Positions 11,463 to 23,097 of a stretch of DNA of 64,000 nt are shown one piece after another (position 1 is the first letter of the stretch; the number at the start of each line of letters is the position of its first letter). This DNA comes from Camellia lanceoleosa (Eukaryota; Streptophyta; Magnoliopsida; Ericales; Theaceae), in NCBI GenBank assembly GCA_025200525.1, contig CM045762.1, positions 85,578,117 through 85,642,116 of the forward strand. The letters run 5' to 3'. The notes under the pieces are model-generated. The model saw nothing but the letters and a program-made list of their open reading frames with translations, was not told the origin of the DNA and did not search any database. The position numbers and the translations under genes are program-made.

Positions 11463-11867
11463 ATTTAATTTTTTGTAAACTATAGTAAAACTAAAACACA
11501 ATAAAAATTACACTTGACTATTATTTTGTACTTATCAATCATTATTTGTAATATATCTTATTATTCACTCATATAATTTTATTATATATTTTTTTTAAAA
11601 TAAATGATTTCATTATTGTCATTCATTTATTTAAATAAAAATATACTAATAAAAATCATGTGGTAATATGTTATAATTATCCTATCATATAATTTTTTTT
11701 CTTTGTAAATAATGTATACACTGAAACTTATGAAGACGAATAACTCAAATTATTGGAGTAGACTCACGACGTGCATACAAGAAACTCAAATAGGCCCATT
11801 AGTCCAAACAATAAATTAATCGGACGTAATCTTTCCCAATTTGTTTACCGTATTTTTATAAATATAA

Positions 11868-12001
11868 ATTATCATATCTTATTTATATCATATATAATGT
11901 TACAAATTAATGGGACCTATAACATTAATTATTCAATTATCATATCTTATTTATCTCATATATAATGTTACAAATTAATGGACCTATAACATTAATTATT
12001 G
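11868..12001. repeat. 69-bp direct duplication
   Basis: TATCATATCTTATTTAT followed by ATAATGTTACAAATTAATGG occurs at about 11868 and again at about 11937, with only a few differences. The surrounding 11463-12039 region is otherwise featureless and AT-rich. Confidence 0.75.
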
Positions 12002-12046
12002 TGAATATCTCACATCAAGCTGTAAATGAATATGATAATTAATATA

Positions 12047-12487
12047 AGGGAAAATTACACTTTGCCACTTTATATTCGGTCATTTTTTCACTTTGGTTCT
12101 TAAAATTTACTTCCTTTTTTTTTTCTTTTTTTTCTTTTTCTTTTTCTTTTGTTCACTTTGGTCCTTCATGTTCAAGTTTTTCCCAATTTATGTTAAAAGC
12201 TAACTTATATCCAAAATTAGGCAAAAAATGACACATTGACAGTCATGTGACATAAAAATATTATGTCATATATAACTCACACCTCTAACCCAAACTTAAA
12301 CTCTAATATAATAATATTTTTATATTATGTGGCAGTTAATGCGACATTTTGTGTTTAATTTTAAACAGTTAACTTTAGAAATAAATTGAAAAAATTTGAA
12401 ATATGAAAAGTTAAAGTGAAAAAAAAATTTTGAAAGGCCAAAATGAGAAAATAGCCGAACACAAATGGACAAACGGCAATTTACCCT
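12047..12487. mobile_element. MITE with long TIRs and TAATATA flanks
   Basis: The left end AGGGAAAATTAC and the right end, whose reverse complement is AGGGTAAATTGCC, extend into an imperfect inverted repeat of about 55 bp. That repeat includes TTCGG and TCACTTTGG/TCATTTTGG blocks. TAATATA flanks both sides (12040-12046 and 12488-12494), although such a word is weak evidence in AT-rich DNA. The 441-bp body is non-coding. Confidence 0.65.
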
Positions 12488-12549
12488 TAATATAATAATT
12501 AAAGATAATAAATCTTACATTATTGCACCTTATTATACATTTGCACCAC

Positions 12550-12735
12550 AACTGTCGATAAAAAATAATTTTGTTTTCTCATTTTCATGATAGATGAATA
12601 TTATTTTGTCTCTTGCACTAATCATCACAATCCATTATCACCATAACTGTCGATAAAAAATAATTTTGTATTCTCATTTCATGATAGATGAATACTAGTT
12701 TGTCTCTTTCACTAATCACCACAATCCATTATTTA
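12550..12735. repeat. 95-bp tandem duplication
   Basis: AACTGTCGATAAAAAATAAT and the following TTCATGATAGATGAATA, CACTAATCA and CACAATCCATTAT blocks occur twice, at about 12550 and 12645. Confidence 0.8.
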
Positions 12736-13479
12736 ATACAATGAATCTCAATTAAAGAAAAATAATACTATATGCATCAATTAGTAGTGTACTAACACTG
12801 GTTATGACATTATTATTGACCTAGCTCATTATACAAATTACAAATACTAAAAATTTCTTAAATTATGCTATATCATTAATTGGTACACTAGTTAGTACAC
12901 TAATTGGTGCATGTAGTGCCACCGATATAGAAATAGAATAAGAACACCACACCAAAAAATAAAACTTAAAAAAAAAACATTAATGGATCATTTGTTAATG
13001 TTATCAAGTTTTTGTTTACAAAAAATATTTGTTTTGGTATATAAAAATATTTTTCAAGAAATAAAAAATAAAATAAAATTAGAGAACTACGTTTTGTGAT
13101 GGTCGGAGGGCTACCGAAAGGTTGTCGAAGGTCACAGTCAACAATGGATCTAGGGGTGCAGGTGGGGCGATCACACTCCCAAAAATTTGGAAAATGTCAA
13201 ATATTATATTGAAAAATTTAAAATAATTCAAAATTATAAGAATTTGCACTCCCAAATATACTTTTACATCCCCTAGTATTAATTCTAGATCCGTTTCTGA
13301 TCACAATAGTAACTAGCCAATCATCAAAGAGTTGTTGAAAGGTGATAGTAGCGTCCCATGGCGGGAATGGATTGTGACCATAAGTGGTGGGTTAGTAAGA
13401 GAAAGTGAAAAATTGTTTTTAAATAAGTAAAAATATTTTTTTTTTCATTTACAATATTTTTGATTTTGTTGTTTTTTAT
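12736..13479. other. Non-coding spacer
   Basis: AT-rich DNA with a few G-rich stretches near 13090-13170. No ORF, repeat or regulatory feature is supported. Confidence 0.45.
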
Positions 13480-13649
13480 GAAAAATGCTTGGGACTCCCT
13501 TTTTTTGAAAACCCACACAATCCTCTTTGGATCTCAACTATCGATGTATGTGTGAGACTCACTTATGTATGTATAGGGCTCACACCATCAATGGTTGAGA
13601 TACAAAGGGAGTTGTGGGAGTCTCCCAAAAAATGGGTCTCAATCATTTT
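13480..13649. mobile_element. Fold-back MITE
   Basis: The left arm has GGGACTCCC, then CCCACACAATCC, then TTTGGATCTCAAC. It pairs with the right arm, which reads GTTGAGATACAAAGGGAGTTGTGGGAGTCTCCC in pieces. The element can fold into an imperfect hairpin of about 65 bp per arm. Possible T-rich TTTTTTAT target duplications flank it, but they are low complexity. Confidence 0.6.
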
Positions 13650-14903
13650 TTTTTTATAATTAATTTTTTTTTCCAAATAATTTTTTGGTTATAGTTTCAA
13701 GAAAAAAATAAAAACAAAAAACAAAAACATAAAGAAATGTCTCCAATTCTTTGGTATACATATAGAAAGAAAAAAAAAATGCTCAAGTTGTATTAGGAGA
13801 GATATGGTACACTACATTGTTTCATAAACTTAAGCATATTTTGGGCATAATCAAAGCATCATTTAATTCATTAATTAAAAATTTTGTAGATATTAATAAA
13901 AGCACGTTTTCTTTTTGTAGATATTAATAAAAGCACGTTTTCTTTAGCTGAGTTTTTTTTTATTTATTTTAATTTTTTATTGTTAGATAGCTTGAGCCTT
14001 TGAATGTAAAGTTTTTATTTATTTATATAAGGATTTTTTTTAGCTTTTTTTGATTAATTGTCTTTACTTAAAGATATACTTTTATTTTTTGGTATTTTTG
14101 ATAAAGAGGAATTTTCTTCACTCTTTATCATTGAGGCTTTTGGACAGATTTTTTTTTTTTTTTTTTTTATGGTTGAGTCTTGACATAAGATTTTTTTGGG
14201 GCACTATTTTTTGGTTGGGTCTTTTAAAATGATTTTTTTTTTCAATAATACTATATTTACCACAATTTTTTACTATATTTTAGAAAAATTTGTTGAGAAA
14301 TCCATTTATAGTGGGTCGTATGGCATTAAGTTCAATGATTTTTTTCTTTGATTGTATGGACACAATTAATGAAATTGTTTGGTAAGAATGACAAGTTATT
14401 ATTTTGAAAGATAATATCGTTTTTTTCATTTTTTTCCATTACCACCAGACGTCAACCATTGAAAAAGCCACTGATTATCAAAAAAAGTCATTGACAGAAG
14501 TTGCGCAGAGGTGACCTGTGGTGGTGGTACGAAGAAATAGATAGACTAAACAAATAAGGAACATGTGGATCAATAGATGATGTGAACATATATGTTGAAT
14601 AGTATATACATAAATAGATAGAAAGGGATGATACAATTTTTAAAATTGTTATTGTTCTTATGATTTCAAAATATTAGAGCCTGATGCTATTACTTCAAAT
14701 GTTGCAAAGTTATATTTTGAATTATAATAGGTTAAACATTGTTTTTTGGATCTTCTAACTTTTTTTAAAAAATTTATTACTTTTAATATAAAAAAAAAGG
14801 GTCTAAAAATATTATAAAAAATGGAAAGGAATATAATTCAAAGTGAGATGAGTAGGAAGAAAAGCTAATCCCAATTATACAATATTCAGAGATGATATAA
14901 TAA
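13650..14903. other. T-rich non-coding region with a 31-bp duplication
   Basis: GTAGATATTAATAAAAGCAC plus GTTTTCTTT occurs twice in tandem at about 13886-13945. The rest is T-rich, with several poly-T tracts near 13950-14260, and has no supported gene. Confidence 0.5.
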
Positions 14904-14904
14904 A

Positions 14905-16620
14905 TCTATCTATTTATATATTAAAAAAAATAGATTGAAGCCTTCTAAGAACTCCAAACCCTCATTTTAATTTTCTTGATTTTCTTAATTTTAAATAATT
15001 AGGAAAATCTCTATTGATTAGCTTCCATTTAACTTTTATTTTACAATCGGTTTTGTTTTTAAAAATAATTTTGTATGAAATTTTGAAACTCTCATAATAT
15101 TTAACTGTAAAATAATTAGAATCCACATTGAAAAAATAAAGAAAAAGTGAGTTGTTTCACTTATATAAAGTGAATCTTATACTCTCATTTAATATTATAG
15201 TATTGTACATGCTTCCGTTTAAGATGATTTAAATTTTAAAATAAAATTTAAAGTGTTAATTAATTAATTTTGTTGTAAATTGGTTGATCTTTTGACTTAG
15301 TTGATTATATTGAATTATTTTCAGTTTGACTGATTTATTGGTTTAACTACGGTTTTAGCTGTTTTATCAAGATATATTGCTTAGATTTGTTTGATTTGAT
15401 TTGAAGCAAACTAGTTTGATCATATTAAAAATTGAATGACTGAGATTACTTAATTAGAAATGAACTTCCCGCCCAAACGACTGTTAACTTTTATTTTACA
15501 ATTCCACATCAAGAAAAGGAGAAAAAATGAGTTGTTTTACTATATAAGCCTTATGCTCCCATTTAATATTGTAATTTTGTGTATGTTTTAGTTCGAGACA
15601 ATTTAAATTTTAAAATCAAAATAAAATTTAAAAGTTGTAATTAATTAATTTTTTGTATAAATTAGTTGGTCCTTTGACCTAGCGGATAGGGTGAACCGTT
15701 TTCGATTTGACTGATTCACTAGTTTAACTACGATTTTAGCAGTTTTATCAAAATATATTAGTTAAATTTGTTTAATTTGAATAAATTAAAGATTGACCTA
15801 ATTAAAGATTAAACGGCTAAGATTGCTCTATTCGAAATAAACTTCCCTCTGAAACAATTGTTAACTTTTAAACAATTAAGAAAAGTCTCATTGGCTAATT
15901 TATATTTAACTTTTATTTTATAATCCCATATCGAGAAAAGAAGGAAAAAGTGAATTGTTTCACTTACATAAAGTGAATCTTATGCTCCCATTTATCTAAG
16001 CATAGGGAGATCTTTAGTGAGAAGCCATATGATCAATATCTCATATTATTTTTTTGATTTTATTAATTTTAAATAATTAAGAAAATTTCCATTAGCTAGT
16101 TTCCTTTTAACTTTTATTTTTACAATCCTACATAGAGGTTTTGATCTTAAAAATAATTTTGTATGGGATTTTGAAACTCTCATAATATCTCTACTTAAAA
16201 GTATTCTTTTATAAAATATATAGATATATCAATAATCTTAATGTCACTCTTACTGCTCCTTAATACAAAAATTATGAGATAATTATGATAATTTCAAATT
16301 TGTATTTAAAACTTATAAATTACGAGATAAATTATTATAATTTTAAATTTATATTGTGTCTATTTTAAATTTAAATTAATAAATTAGTGACAGTTTATAT
16401 TGTGTCTATTCTATTTTAAATTTATATTGTGTCTATTCTATTTTAAATTTAAATTAATAAATTTAAATTAGTGACAGTTTAAATTTTAATATAATAAATT
16501 TAAAAGTGTTAATTAATTAATTTTTGTGTAAGCTGGTTAGTCTTTTGACCTAATTGATTAAGCTAAACCGTTTTTGGTTTGAATGATTTGTTAGTTTAAC
16601 GGTGATTTTAGTGGTTTTAT
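14905..16620 (+). repeat. AT-rich element with threefold internal repeats
   Basis: It begins TCTATCTATTTATATATTAA after an A, resembling a Helitron 5' end. A segment with CTCCCATTTAATATT, AAATTTTAAAATAAAAT, TTAATTAATT, CTTTTGACCTA and GTTTAACTACGATTTTAG occurs near 15170-15370 and 15540-15750, and in part at 15960-16000 and 16480-16620. A block near 14970-15110 (TTTTAAATAATTAGGAAAAT onward) recurs at 16060-16190. No 3' hairpin end was located, so the class is uncertain. Confidence 0.5.
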
Positions 16621-16817
16621 ATGTTACGATGATTTCTTTCTTCATCATTAAGTTTTTAATTTTTTTTTAAAATTATTTTCTTTTCAAAAACTAATATAAT
16701 AATTTTTTAAAATTCATATATTTTTATTCTAAAATAATGAAGTATTAGAACTATGTCATTTTTTTTTTTATAATCAAGTATAATTTTAATTATTAATTGT
16801 CAAAACAATAATTTTAA

Positions 16818-16988
16818 TCTATCTATCCTATATATTATAGTAAAGGCACATTTGAAATAAAACGTTTAAATTTATATATAAAATTTTATTTACGAGAGAC
16901 AAAATATAAAAAAGATTCAATATAATTATCGTATTTTTAGTAACTAATATATTATGTTATTCCGTGTACAACACGGCTGATATGCTAA
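16818..16988 (+). mobile_element. Miniature Helitron
   Basis: The 5' end TCTATC(TATC)CTATATATTA is preceded by A. Near the 3' end a hairpin CCGTGT-ACA-ACACGG (16962-16976) lies eight bases before a terminal CTAA (16985-16988), and the next base is T. TC start, subterminal hairpin, CTRR end and A|T insertion are the Helitron signatures. At about 170 bp it can only be non-autonomous. The start could be 16818 or 16822. Confidence 0.6.
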
Positions 16989-17367
16989 TAAAATATAATA
17001 AAGAAGTGTCATTATAGTATTAATATATTTCTAATTATTAAATTTGTAGATAAAGAAAATTTTGAGGCCTCATTCAAAATAGGGCTTAAAGTCATTGATT
17101 GGGTGGTTAGGCATTCATCATAAATAAGATTGACACTCAATCAACGTTATTTTAATTCATAGTTAACTAGGTATAATTGTGAATTATAGATAAACATTGT
17201 ATTTGGCTATAATTTTTATAATATTTTTGAAGTTTTTTTTTGACAAATTCATTTTTTTCTCTTAAAAATTTTAGAAAGTTTTGATATGGGTTATTAGACG
17301 TTTCCCAATAACAAAAAGATTTGCACTTTGTCAAGTTACTAACAAAATAATTAGCCAAAATAGATAA
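16989..17367. other. Non-coding spacer
   Basis: AT-rich DNA. The minus-strand ORF at 17167-17520 has no recognised domain and overlaps a MITE, so no gene is called. Confidence 0.45.
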
Positions 17368-17377
17368 ATAACAGTAA

Positions 17378-17525
17378 GAAAAATGATTTGGACCCCCACA
17401 GCGGCACGACCCCCTCTGGCTGTAATTGGCCAGTTTTTTTCTTTTTTTTTTTTTTTCTTCTCCTCCAATCACTAACCTCCACATATGTGTGGGGTGGTAA
17501 TTGAAAGTGGTCTCAATCACTTTGG
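17378..17525. mobile_element. MITE with 10-bp target duplication (Mutator-like)
   Basis: ATAACAGTAA occurs immediately outside both ends (17368-17377 and 17526-17535). The tips are inverted: AAAATGATTTGGACC on the left, and on the right the reverse complement reads AAGTGATTGAGACC. A 9-11 bp duplication is characteristic of Mutator-like elements. The 148-bp body is non-coding. Confidence 0.6.
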
Positions 17526-18174
17526 ATAACAGTAAATAGAATTAACAAATTCAATAAAGTGTCTGTTTGGTAAAAAAAAATTTCAGCTTAAATCAACTTT
17601 TGGCTTAAATTGTTATGTCAGTGTGTTTGGTATCTATACTATATATTAAGCAAAAAGGGGTTTTTAACCCTCAAGGCCTGTGGGAGTTTCAATATCTCAA
17701 TTTGAATTTTCTAAATTTTTTATTAAAAAAAAAAACTCAGCATTTATTGATTTGGTCAAAATCTCCTGATCAGTAGTTATTAAATTTTTTCAATTTACAT
17801 GTCTTTCCACATGCCTGCATTTATTGATTTAGTCAAAATCTCTTAATCAGCATTTAAAATCTCCTCATACAAATAATTATAAATACAATCTGTGTATAGT
17901 TACTGCAGTACTTTTTCAACTTCTCCTATATATTATGGTTAGTGATAAAATTATTAAATTATTTTTATAAAAAATTTTAAAAAACATAATTTATATATTA
18001 AAAAAAATCTAAAATAAATATAAATAATTATAATTATTCATAGCACCAGGTGATATGATCTTGTTAGGTATTTTAGGTAACATTACCCTAATATTCTTAC
18101 TCAAATGGACTGGCTAAAGGGCTTCCAATTTGTCCCGATCCCTTCTCCGCTGGCTACAATTGGTATTGGAGTGT

Positions 18175-18299
18175 GATTGAAGGCTCTCCAAACTCTACAG
18201 TGAAGTCTCTCCCGCGAAATCGATCCTCTACTTCAGCGCGAAATCGATCTTCTCCTCCAGCGTCGTCTGCAACTCCCTCCATCTGACCTCTTCCTTAAG
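18175..18299 (+). other. Leader-like first exon (5' UTR) with donor site
   Basis: GC-richer sequence that stands out from the AT-rich surroundings: CTCCCGCGAAATCGATCC, a second GCGCGAAATCGATCTTC copy, and CT-rich stretches ending CTTAAG|GTATGG. It looks like a plant 5' leader exon followed by an intron. No coding exon was confidently joined to it. It may belong to the transposase remnant ending at 22039, but this is inference. Confidence 0.3.
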
Positions 18300-20208
18300 G
18301 TATGGATCCTTCTATCTCTTTGTCTTCCCCTTCTATGCAAACCCCTTTCTGTGAATCCTTCTATTGTTGATTTGTAGTTCCCCTTTTGATTTGTAGTTCC
18401 CCTTCTATGAACCCCATTTTTACCCATCTTTGCGAAAGCCCCTTCCCAAACCCATCTTCCAACCCCCATCCATTCTTGTTCGTCTATTATCTGCATGTTA
18501 TTTTCTTTGTTTTTCACATGTATGTATCTGAGATTGGTAGTCTTGTATGCTGCTGCTACAGTTGTTTAGATTCATGTATGTGAAAATATTGTTGATTTTA
18601 ATTGGTTGAAATCTTATTTTTTTTCTACATTCAATTATCATAAGACGCCAATTTGATGGGTTTTGGGAAAGATCAAATTGGGTTTGTTTTACTTTTATCT
18701 AGTTTTTTGATTTGCAGGTTATGTTTATGTGTTTTAATTGAGTTTTGAGTAAAATTTGATGTGGTGTTACCTTGTTTCCTTGAATATAGATGATGTTTAG
18801 TTTATGAATTTTACTTTCAATGATCAGCAATCAGGACATAGAGATAAAATTAGTTTGTGAATCAGGACCTACAAATCATTGGTCAGTGATTTCAATGTTT
18901 TTAGTTTATGAAATAGGTCAGAGATAATATTATTAGTTTTTAGTTTGTAGTTTATGTCATAAACTTTCAATGTTTATGTCCTGAATTTCATAAACTAATG
19001 TTGGCCACATAACCTGCTAATCATTGGTCAGCGATTTCCTTGAAACACATTCTTTTTGTTTGATGTGTGATTCTTTATCTTTTTCAATTGGATTGCATGC
19101 ATGCCACTTCATGCATCTCAAGGTTTGAGACTTTTTTGTGTATCTCTATTAATAACTTCCAAAGCTTCATATTGAATTTTAGTTTTCATAAATATAGATT
19201 TTTTGCATTCTTTTGTCACCAACAACTGTTAGTAAATACTTGGTTGGAATTTTTTTTAATGGGGATCTTTTGATCTTGGCTGGTTTGTAATTCTAAGTGG
19301 TCTGAGAAGAGCTTTTATTGAGATCCACTGAATGATTGGAACTTGTAATTTGGCTTATAAAATTTATTACAATGCTTGATTTGCTATTTAAATGATCTTT
19401 TCTTTATGTAAGTTTTTGTTTGAGTATCATTTAAGTTAACCTAGAAATTTGGAACTGAAACCAGACACAGTTGTCAACATTATTGATATTAATGGTTGAT
19501 ATGTTTACTTCATTGAAAAAAATTGTTTCTCTAAGTTCAACATAGTCATCTTGTCTTGCTTCATTATGAGAGAATGCAATAGGATAATTGGATGGATAAA
19601 CTCTCCCTCTCCCTCTGCATAGTATTTGAACAATATTATATGAAATTTAATCAGCTGTTCATATTGCTTATTGTTCTTACAAGGTGTGCTATGAGCCTAT
19701 TATCATGTTTTTCCTTTATTTTGTAGTGATGCTTGTACTTCATTATTGTGTATTGGTTGGGGTGGTCCTGTGGGGGATATAGCCAACTAAGTCTCAGAGT
19801 TGCTCTTCCTTTTAGGTAATAGTCTCTGATTGACAAGTAATCTTTGAAACTGAGAACTCATTGTGTGACTATAGTTCAATGAAAAATGTAAAAAAGGCCT
19901 CCTATTTTTGTTATGTGGGAGATGTGCCTCGACTTTAATAACCACTACTCTACTCAGTAGGTGTTAAATGCAAGAATAGAAACTCAGTTCTAACCATATG
20001 TTCATTCGTTTGTTCATTCTTTCTCCAATCCATTTTATGGGAATTTTTTGAAAGTGAAATAGTTTGGGAATGAAATGAACAGGGGAGAAACATGGAAGGA
20101 CATGTGTTTTTGTTGGCATTCATACAAATTATAAATATAAAGTGAAAAAAGAGTTTGGGAATGGGAATGAAAATTGGGGAGAAACATGGATAGTTCTTTA
20201 AAAACTCC

Positions 20209-20227
20209 ACATGTTCTCATGGACCCA
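20209..20227. repeat. Target site duplication of RTE, left copy
   Basis: ACATGTTCTCATGGACCCA, identical to 21442-21460. Confidence 0.85.
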
Positions 20228-21441
20228 AACCAAACTAAACTAAGCCTTAAATCCCATCAGATGGGGTCGGCTACATGAATCCTTCTTCTCCACGCAGCCT
20301 TATCAAAAGCCATTTCGCTAGTCAAATTAAGTAGATCCATATCTCTATTCACAACGTTAGCCAACATTAATTTAGGCCTACCCCATCCCCTAACACTCCC
20401 CTTTACCGTTACAACATTGCATCTCTTCACCACTGCCTTTGTTGGTCTCCGTTAAATGTGACCAAACCATCTCAATCGATTCTTTCTCAACTTATCTTCT
20501 ATCGGTGCTACTCCTATCCATTCCCGAATACACTCATTCCTAATTCTGTCTTGTCTAGTTTTGCCACACATTCACCTTAGCATCTTCATCTCAGCCACAC
20601 TCATCTTATTTACATGTTGTTTCTTGGTTGCCCAACACTCCGTTCCATACAACATCGCGGGTCTAATAACCATTCTATAGAACTTACCTTTTAGTCTAGT
20701 GGGTATTCGTTTATTGCACGGTATCCCAGACGCACTTCTCCATTTACACCATCCTGCCTTAATCCTATGGGCCACATCCGCATCAATCTGCCTCGCTATT
20801 GTGATAATCAACCCTAAATAACAAAAATGTTCACTCTTAAGCAGTTCTTGGTTCTCAATCTTCAGTTCTTCTCTGCTTTCATTGTTGCTGTTACTAAATT
20901 TACACTCCATGTACTCTGTCTTAGTTCTGCTTATCCGGAATCTTTTCGATTCAAGAGTTTTTCTCCAAATCTACAACTTTGTGTTAACTCCTTCTCTAGT
21001 CTCATCCACTAGCACGATATCGTCTGCAAAAAGCATACACCATGACACGTCATTCTGAATATTTCTCGTCAACTCATCCATAACTAAAGTAAAAAGATAA
21101 GGGCTTAAGGTAGATTTTTGGTGTAACCCAACAGTAATAGGAAATTTATTTGTCTCTCCAGCAGGCGATCTAATAATGGTCACCACCCCTTCATACATGT
21201 CCCTAATCACATTAATGTAACCTTTTGTCACTCATTTCTTCTCTAACACCCACCAAATTATATCTCGGGGCACTCTATCATATGCTTTCTCAAGGTCGAT
21301 AAACACCATATGAATGTTTTTTTTCTTTTCTCTATACTTTTCTATTACTCTCCTCAAAAGATAAATCGCTTCTATCGTTGACCTGCCGGGCATAAACCCA
21401 AATTGATTCTCTGACACCTCTGTTACAACCCCGGCGGAGTT
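20228..21441 (-). mobile_element. 5'-truncated RTE-clade LINE
   Basis: A minus-strand non-LTR retrotransposon fragment of 1214 bp is flanked by identical 19-bp target duplications. Its 3' part ends with the typical plant RTE tail: GTAGCCGACCCCATCTGATG, a short spacer and TTTAGTTTGGTTT. The precise duplication with variable 5' truncation is the expected result of target-primed reverse transcription. Confidence 0.85.
20240..21430 (-). pseudogene. RTE reverse transcriptase fragment, broken
   Basis: Read from 21430 leftward, reverse-transcriptase motifs appear in order. They are ENQFGFMPGRSTIEAI, VFIDLEKAYDRVPR, a degenerate GLHQKSTLSPYLFTLVMDEL, the catalytic MLFADDIVLVDE box (about 21015-21050), CYLGLIIT and the MLYGTECWATKKQH thumb region. 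The C-terminal WFGHI-RRP and a final HVADPI motif lie near 20250-20500. Several in-frame stops (for example at 21230 and 20970) and at least one frame change break it. The endonuclease half is missing through 5' truncation. It cannot make an active enzyme. Confidence 0.85.
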
Positions 21442-21460
21442 ACATGTTCTCATGGACCCA
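21442..21460. repeat. Target site duplication of RTE, right copy
   Basis: Identical 19 bp to 20209-20227. Confidence 0.85.
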
Positions 21461-21877
21461 CCTTGAATAATATATATGACCCATGATGGGAACTGTAATG
21501 GGAGGTTCAGCTTGACAAAAGGTTATATTGAATACGGATGGAGAAGATACTCCCTTCAGGAATACCACAGATCATGTCTGTGAACACAGTTGAAAAGGGA
21601 TGAATAATGATGATGATGATGATGATGAGGAGGAGGAGGCTGTCAGACAAGTGAATTTTGTTTCTGATAGGCCTAAGGTCCCCCATGCCAATTTCTGTTG
21701 AACCAATTTTTGTTATTACCAAGATTAGATTTGGTTCTCTTTGGAAGTTTGCATTTGTTGTTGCAGGCTTTGCTAATAAATTAATATCTCTATGTGTATT
21801 ATATGATTATATATGGGGGGTTTAGTTTTCTTGTGATGATAACATTCAACTGATCTACATTGAAGATCCCAAACAAT

Positions 21878-22039
21878 GTGGCAATCGATGAAAGTCTCCC
21901 TCTAGCAGTGTCGCACGAGCACACACTTGAACTTTATGAATTCATTCAAAATCATCATTGCATCAGAGATAGACAAACTCATTCTAAACTCCAAGTAGAC
22001 CTAGTTGAGCATTTGTGGCATCAACATGGAGATTTGTAA
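21878..22039 (+). pseudogene. C-terminal remnant of a PIF/Harbinger (Pong-like) transposase
   Basis: One open frame of 53 codons ends at TAA. It reads LYEFIQNHHCIRDRQTHSKL and then QVDLVEHLWHQHGDL. The IRD-TH-LQ-DLVEHLW pattern is the usual C-terminus of plant PIF/Pong-like transposases and the related HARBI1-type nucleases. The catalytic DDE residues lie upstream in the family and are absent here, so it is a remnant. It is followed by an AT-rich, 3' UTR-like stretch. It may explain the bounding inverted repeats at 17580 and 22676. Confidence 0.6.
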
Positions 22040-22640
22040 CAAATTGAATTAGAAATAGTTTATTTATTTTGAAATTTATTCCTAACTTTGCTATTTATGT
22101 TTTTTTTTTCTTTCTTATTTTATTCATTGACCTTTGTAATTTCCATGATTAGTTAATTTGTGTTCTTTCGGTTCTTAATTTAATAAATTACAATTTCCGT
22201 TGTATTGTCATTTTTTTTAAAATTCTTTATTGTTTTCTTTTATTTTTCCCCTCCCTTCCCCTTCCAGATGGTTCCACAAAATTCATATGTTGGTATATAT
22301 TGACATACTATACATTTTATAAAACAACTTAAATATTAGTTAAAAATTAATTTTTATAATATTTTTAAAACTAATATTAAAAAATATTATCGCAAATGTC
22401 ACATTGGCAACCATATTAGCATTTGGTGCGTATGTGGCATTTTATGAAAAATATATTAATATATATAGCATTGTTTATTTTCAAAATTGGTTAAGTTAGT
22501 TTGAATGACCAATGATAACAAAGAGTATGGTTGAAACACACAATAGCTAAACTAATTAGGTAAAATAAAGAGTGTATTTTTTTTATACTTTAGCTAGTGA
22601 AAAATAAAGAGTGTGGTTGAAGTTGCTCTAAGGCATAGAT
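22040..22640. other. AT-rich non-coding region
   Basis: Contains a GAGTRTGGTTGAA motif twice (about 22520 and 22610) and a GGTTGAAGTTGCTCTAA segment resembling the subterminal part of plant DNA transposons. No gene is seen. Confidence 0.4.
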
Positions 22641-22788
22641 TATAGCTTAATTTAAGCCATTTTCGGTTTAAATCTGAAAGTTGCTCCAAGGGTGCTTATA
22701 AATTTAGCTCAAGTGTGCAGTTGATTTGGAGGGACAAAATGACTTAAATGCCCTCCAAAAACTTAAGAAATTACGAAAATGCCAGTAT

Positions 22789-22935
22789 ATATTTATGAGT
22801 TCAGACCTAACACTTCTCCTCTCAAATGACACTCTTCTCTTCTCCTCTCCTCTCACTGCCGAACGACAAAGAACTGCTCCACACATCGAAGATCACCGGC
22901 GATCATCCCTGTTTTCTGTTGATCTCCACCAAAAA
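22789..22935 (+). other. Leader-like exon with donor site
   Basis: A CT-rich segment (TCTTCTCTTCTCCTCTCC) followed by GAAGATCACCGGCGATCATC ends CCACCAAAAA|GTAAGATT, and AAACCCTAAACCC follows. This is the typical look of a plant first exon plus intron. A low-complexity ORF overlaps it. No downstream exons could be joined, so the gene is unidentified or captured. Confidence 0.3.
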
Positions 22936-23072
22936 GTAAGATTTGAAACCCTAAACCCTATGTTTTGTTATATATAGATACATATATTAGATATACACAT
23001 CGATTTAGGGTTTTTTTGGTTTTCGGTTGCTCAAATCCGATTAGGGTTTGTGTTTGTTTTTGGTTTCTGGTT

Positions 23073-23097
23073 GCTCTCTCTCTCTCTCTCTCTCTCA
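23073..23097. repeat. (CT)n microsatellite
   Basis: About twelve CT units within the intron-like sequence after the leader-like exon. The surrounding 22980-24000 region holds only short ORFs without recognisable domains. Confidence 0.8.

Larger units (their letters stand above)
17580..22676. mobile_element. Region bounded by a 30-bp inverted repeat, with a Pong transposase tail inside
   Basis: TTTCAGCTTAAATC-TTTGGCTTAAATT (17580-17610) is inverted at about 22645-22676 (GCTTAATTTAAGCC-GGTTTAAATCTGAAA). Between them are a Helitron-like 5' end (17633, TCTATACTATATATTAAGC), a leader-like exon near 18180-18300, an RTE insertion and the C-terminus of a PIF/Pong-like transposase. The inverted pair may mark one non-autonomous DNA transposon or may be coincidental. 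No target duplication was fixed. Confidence 0.3.
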
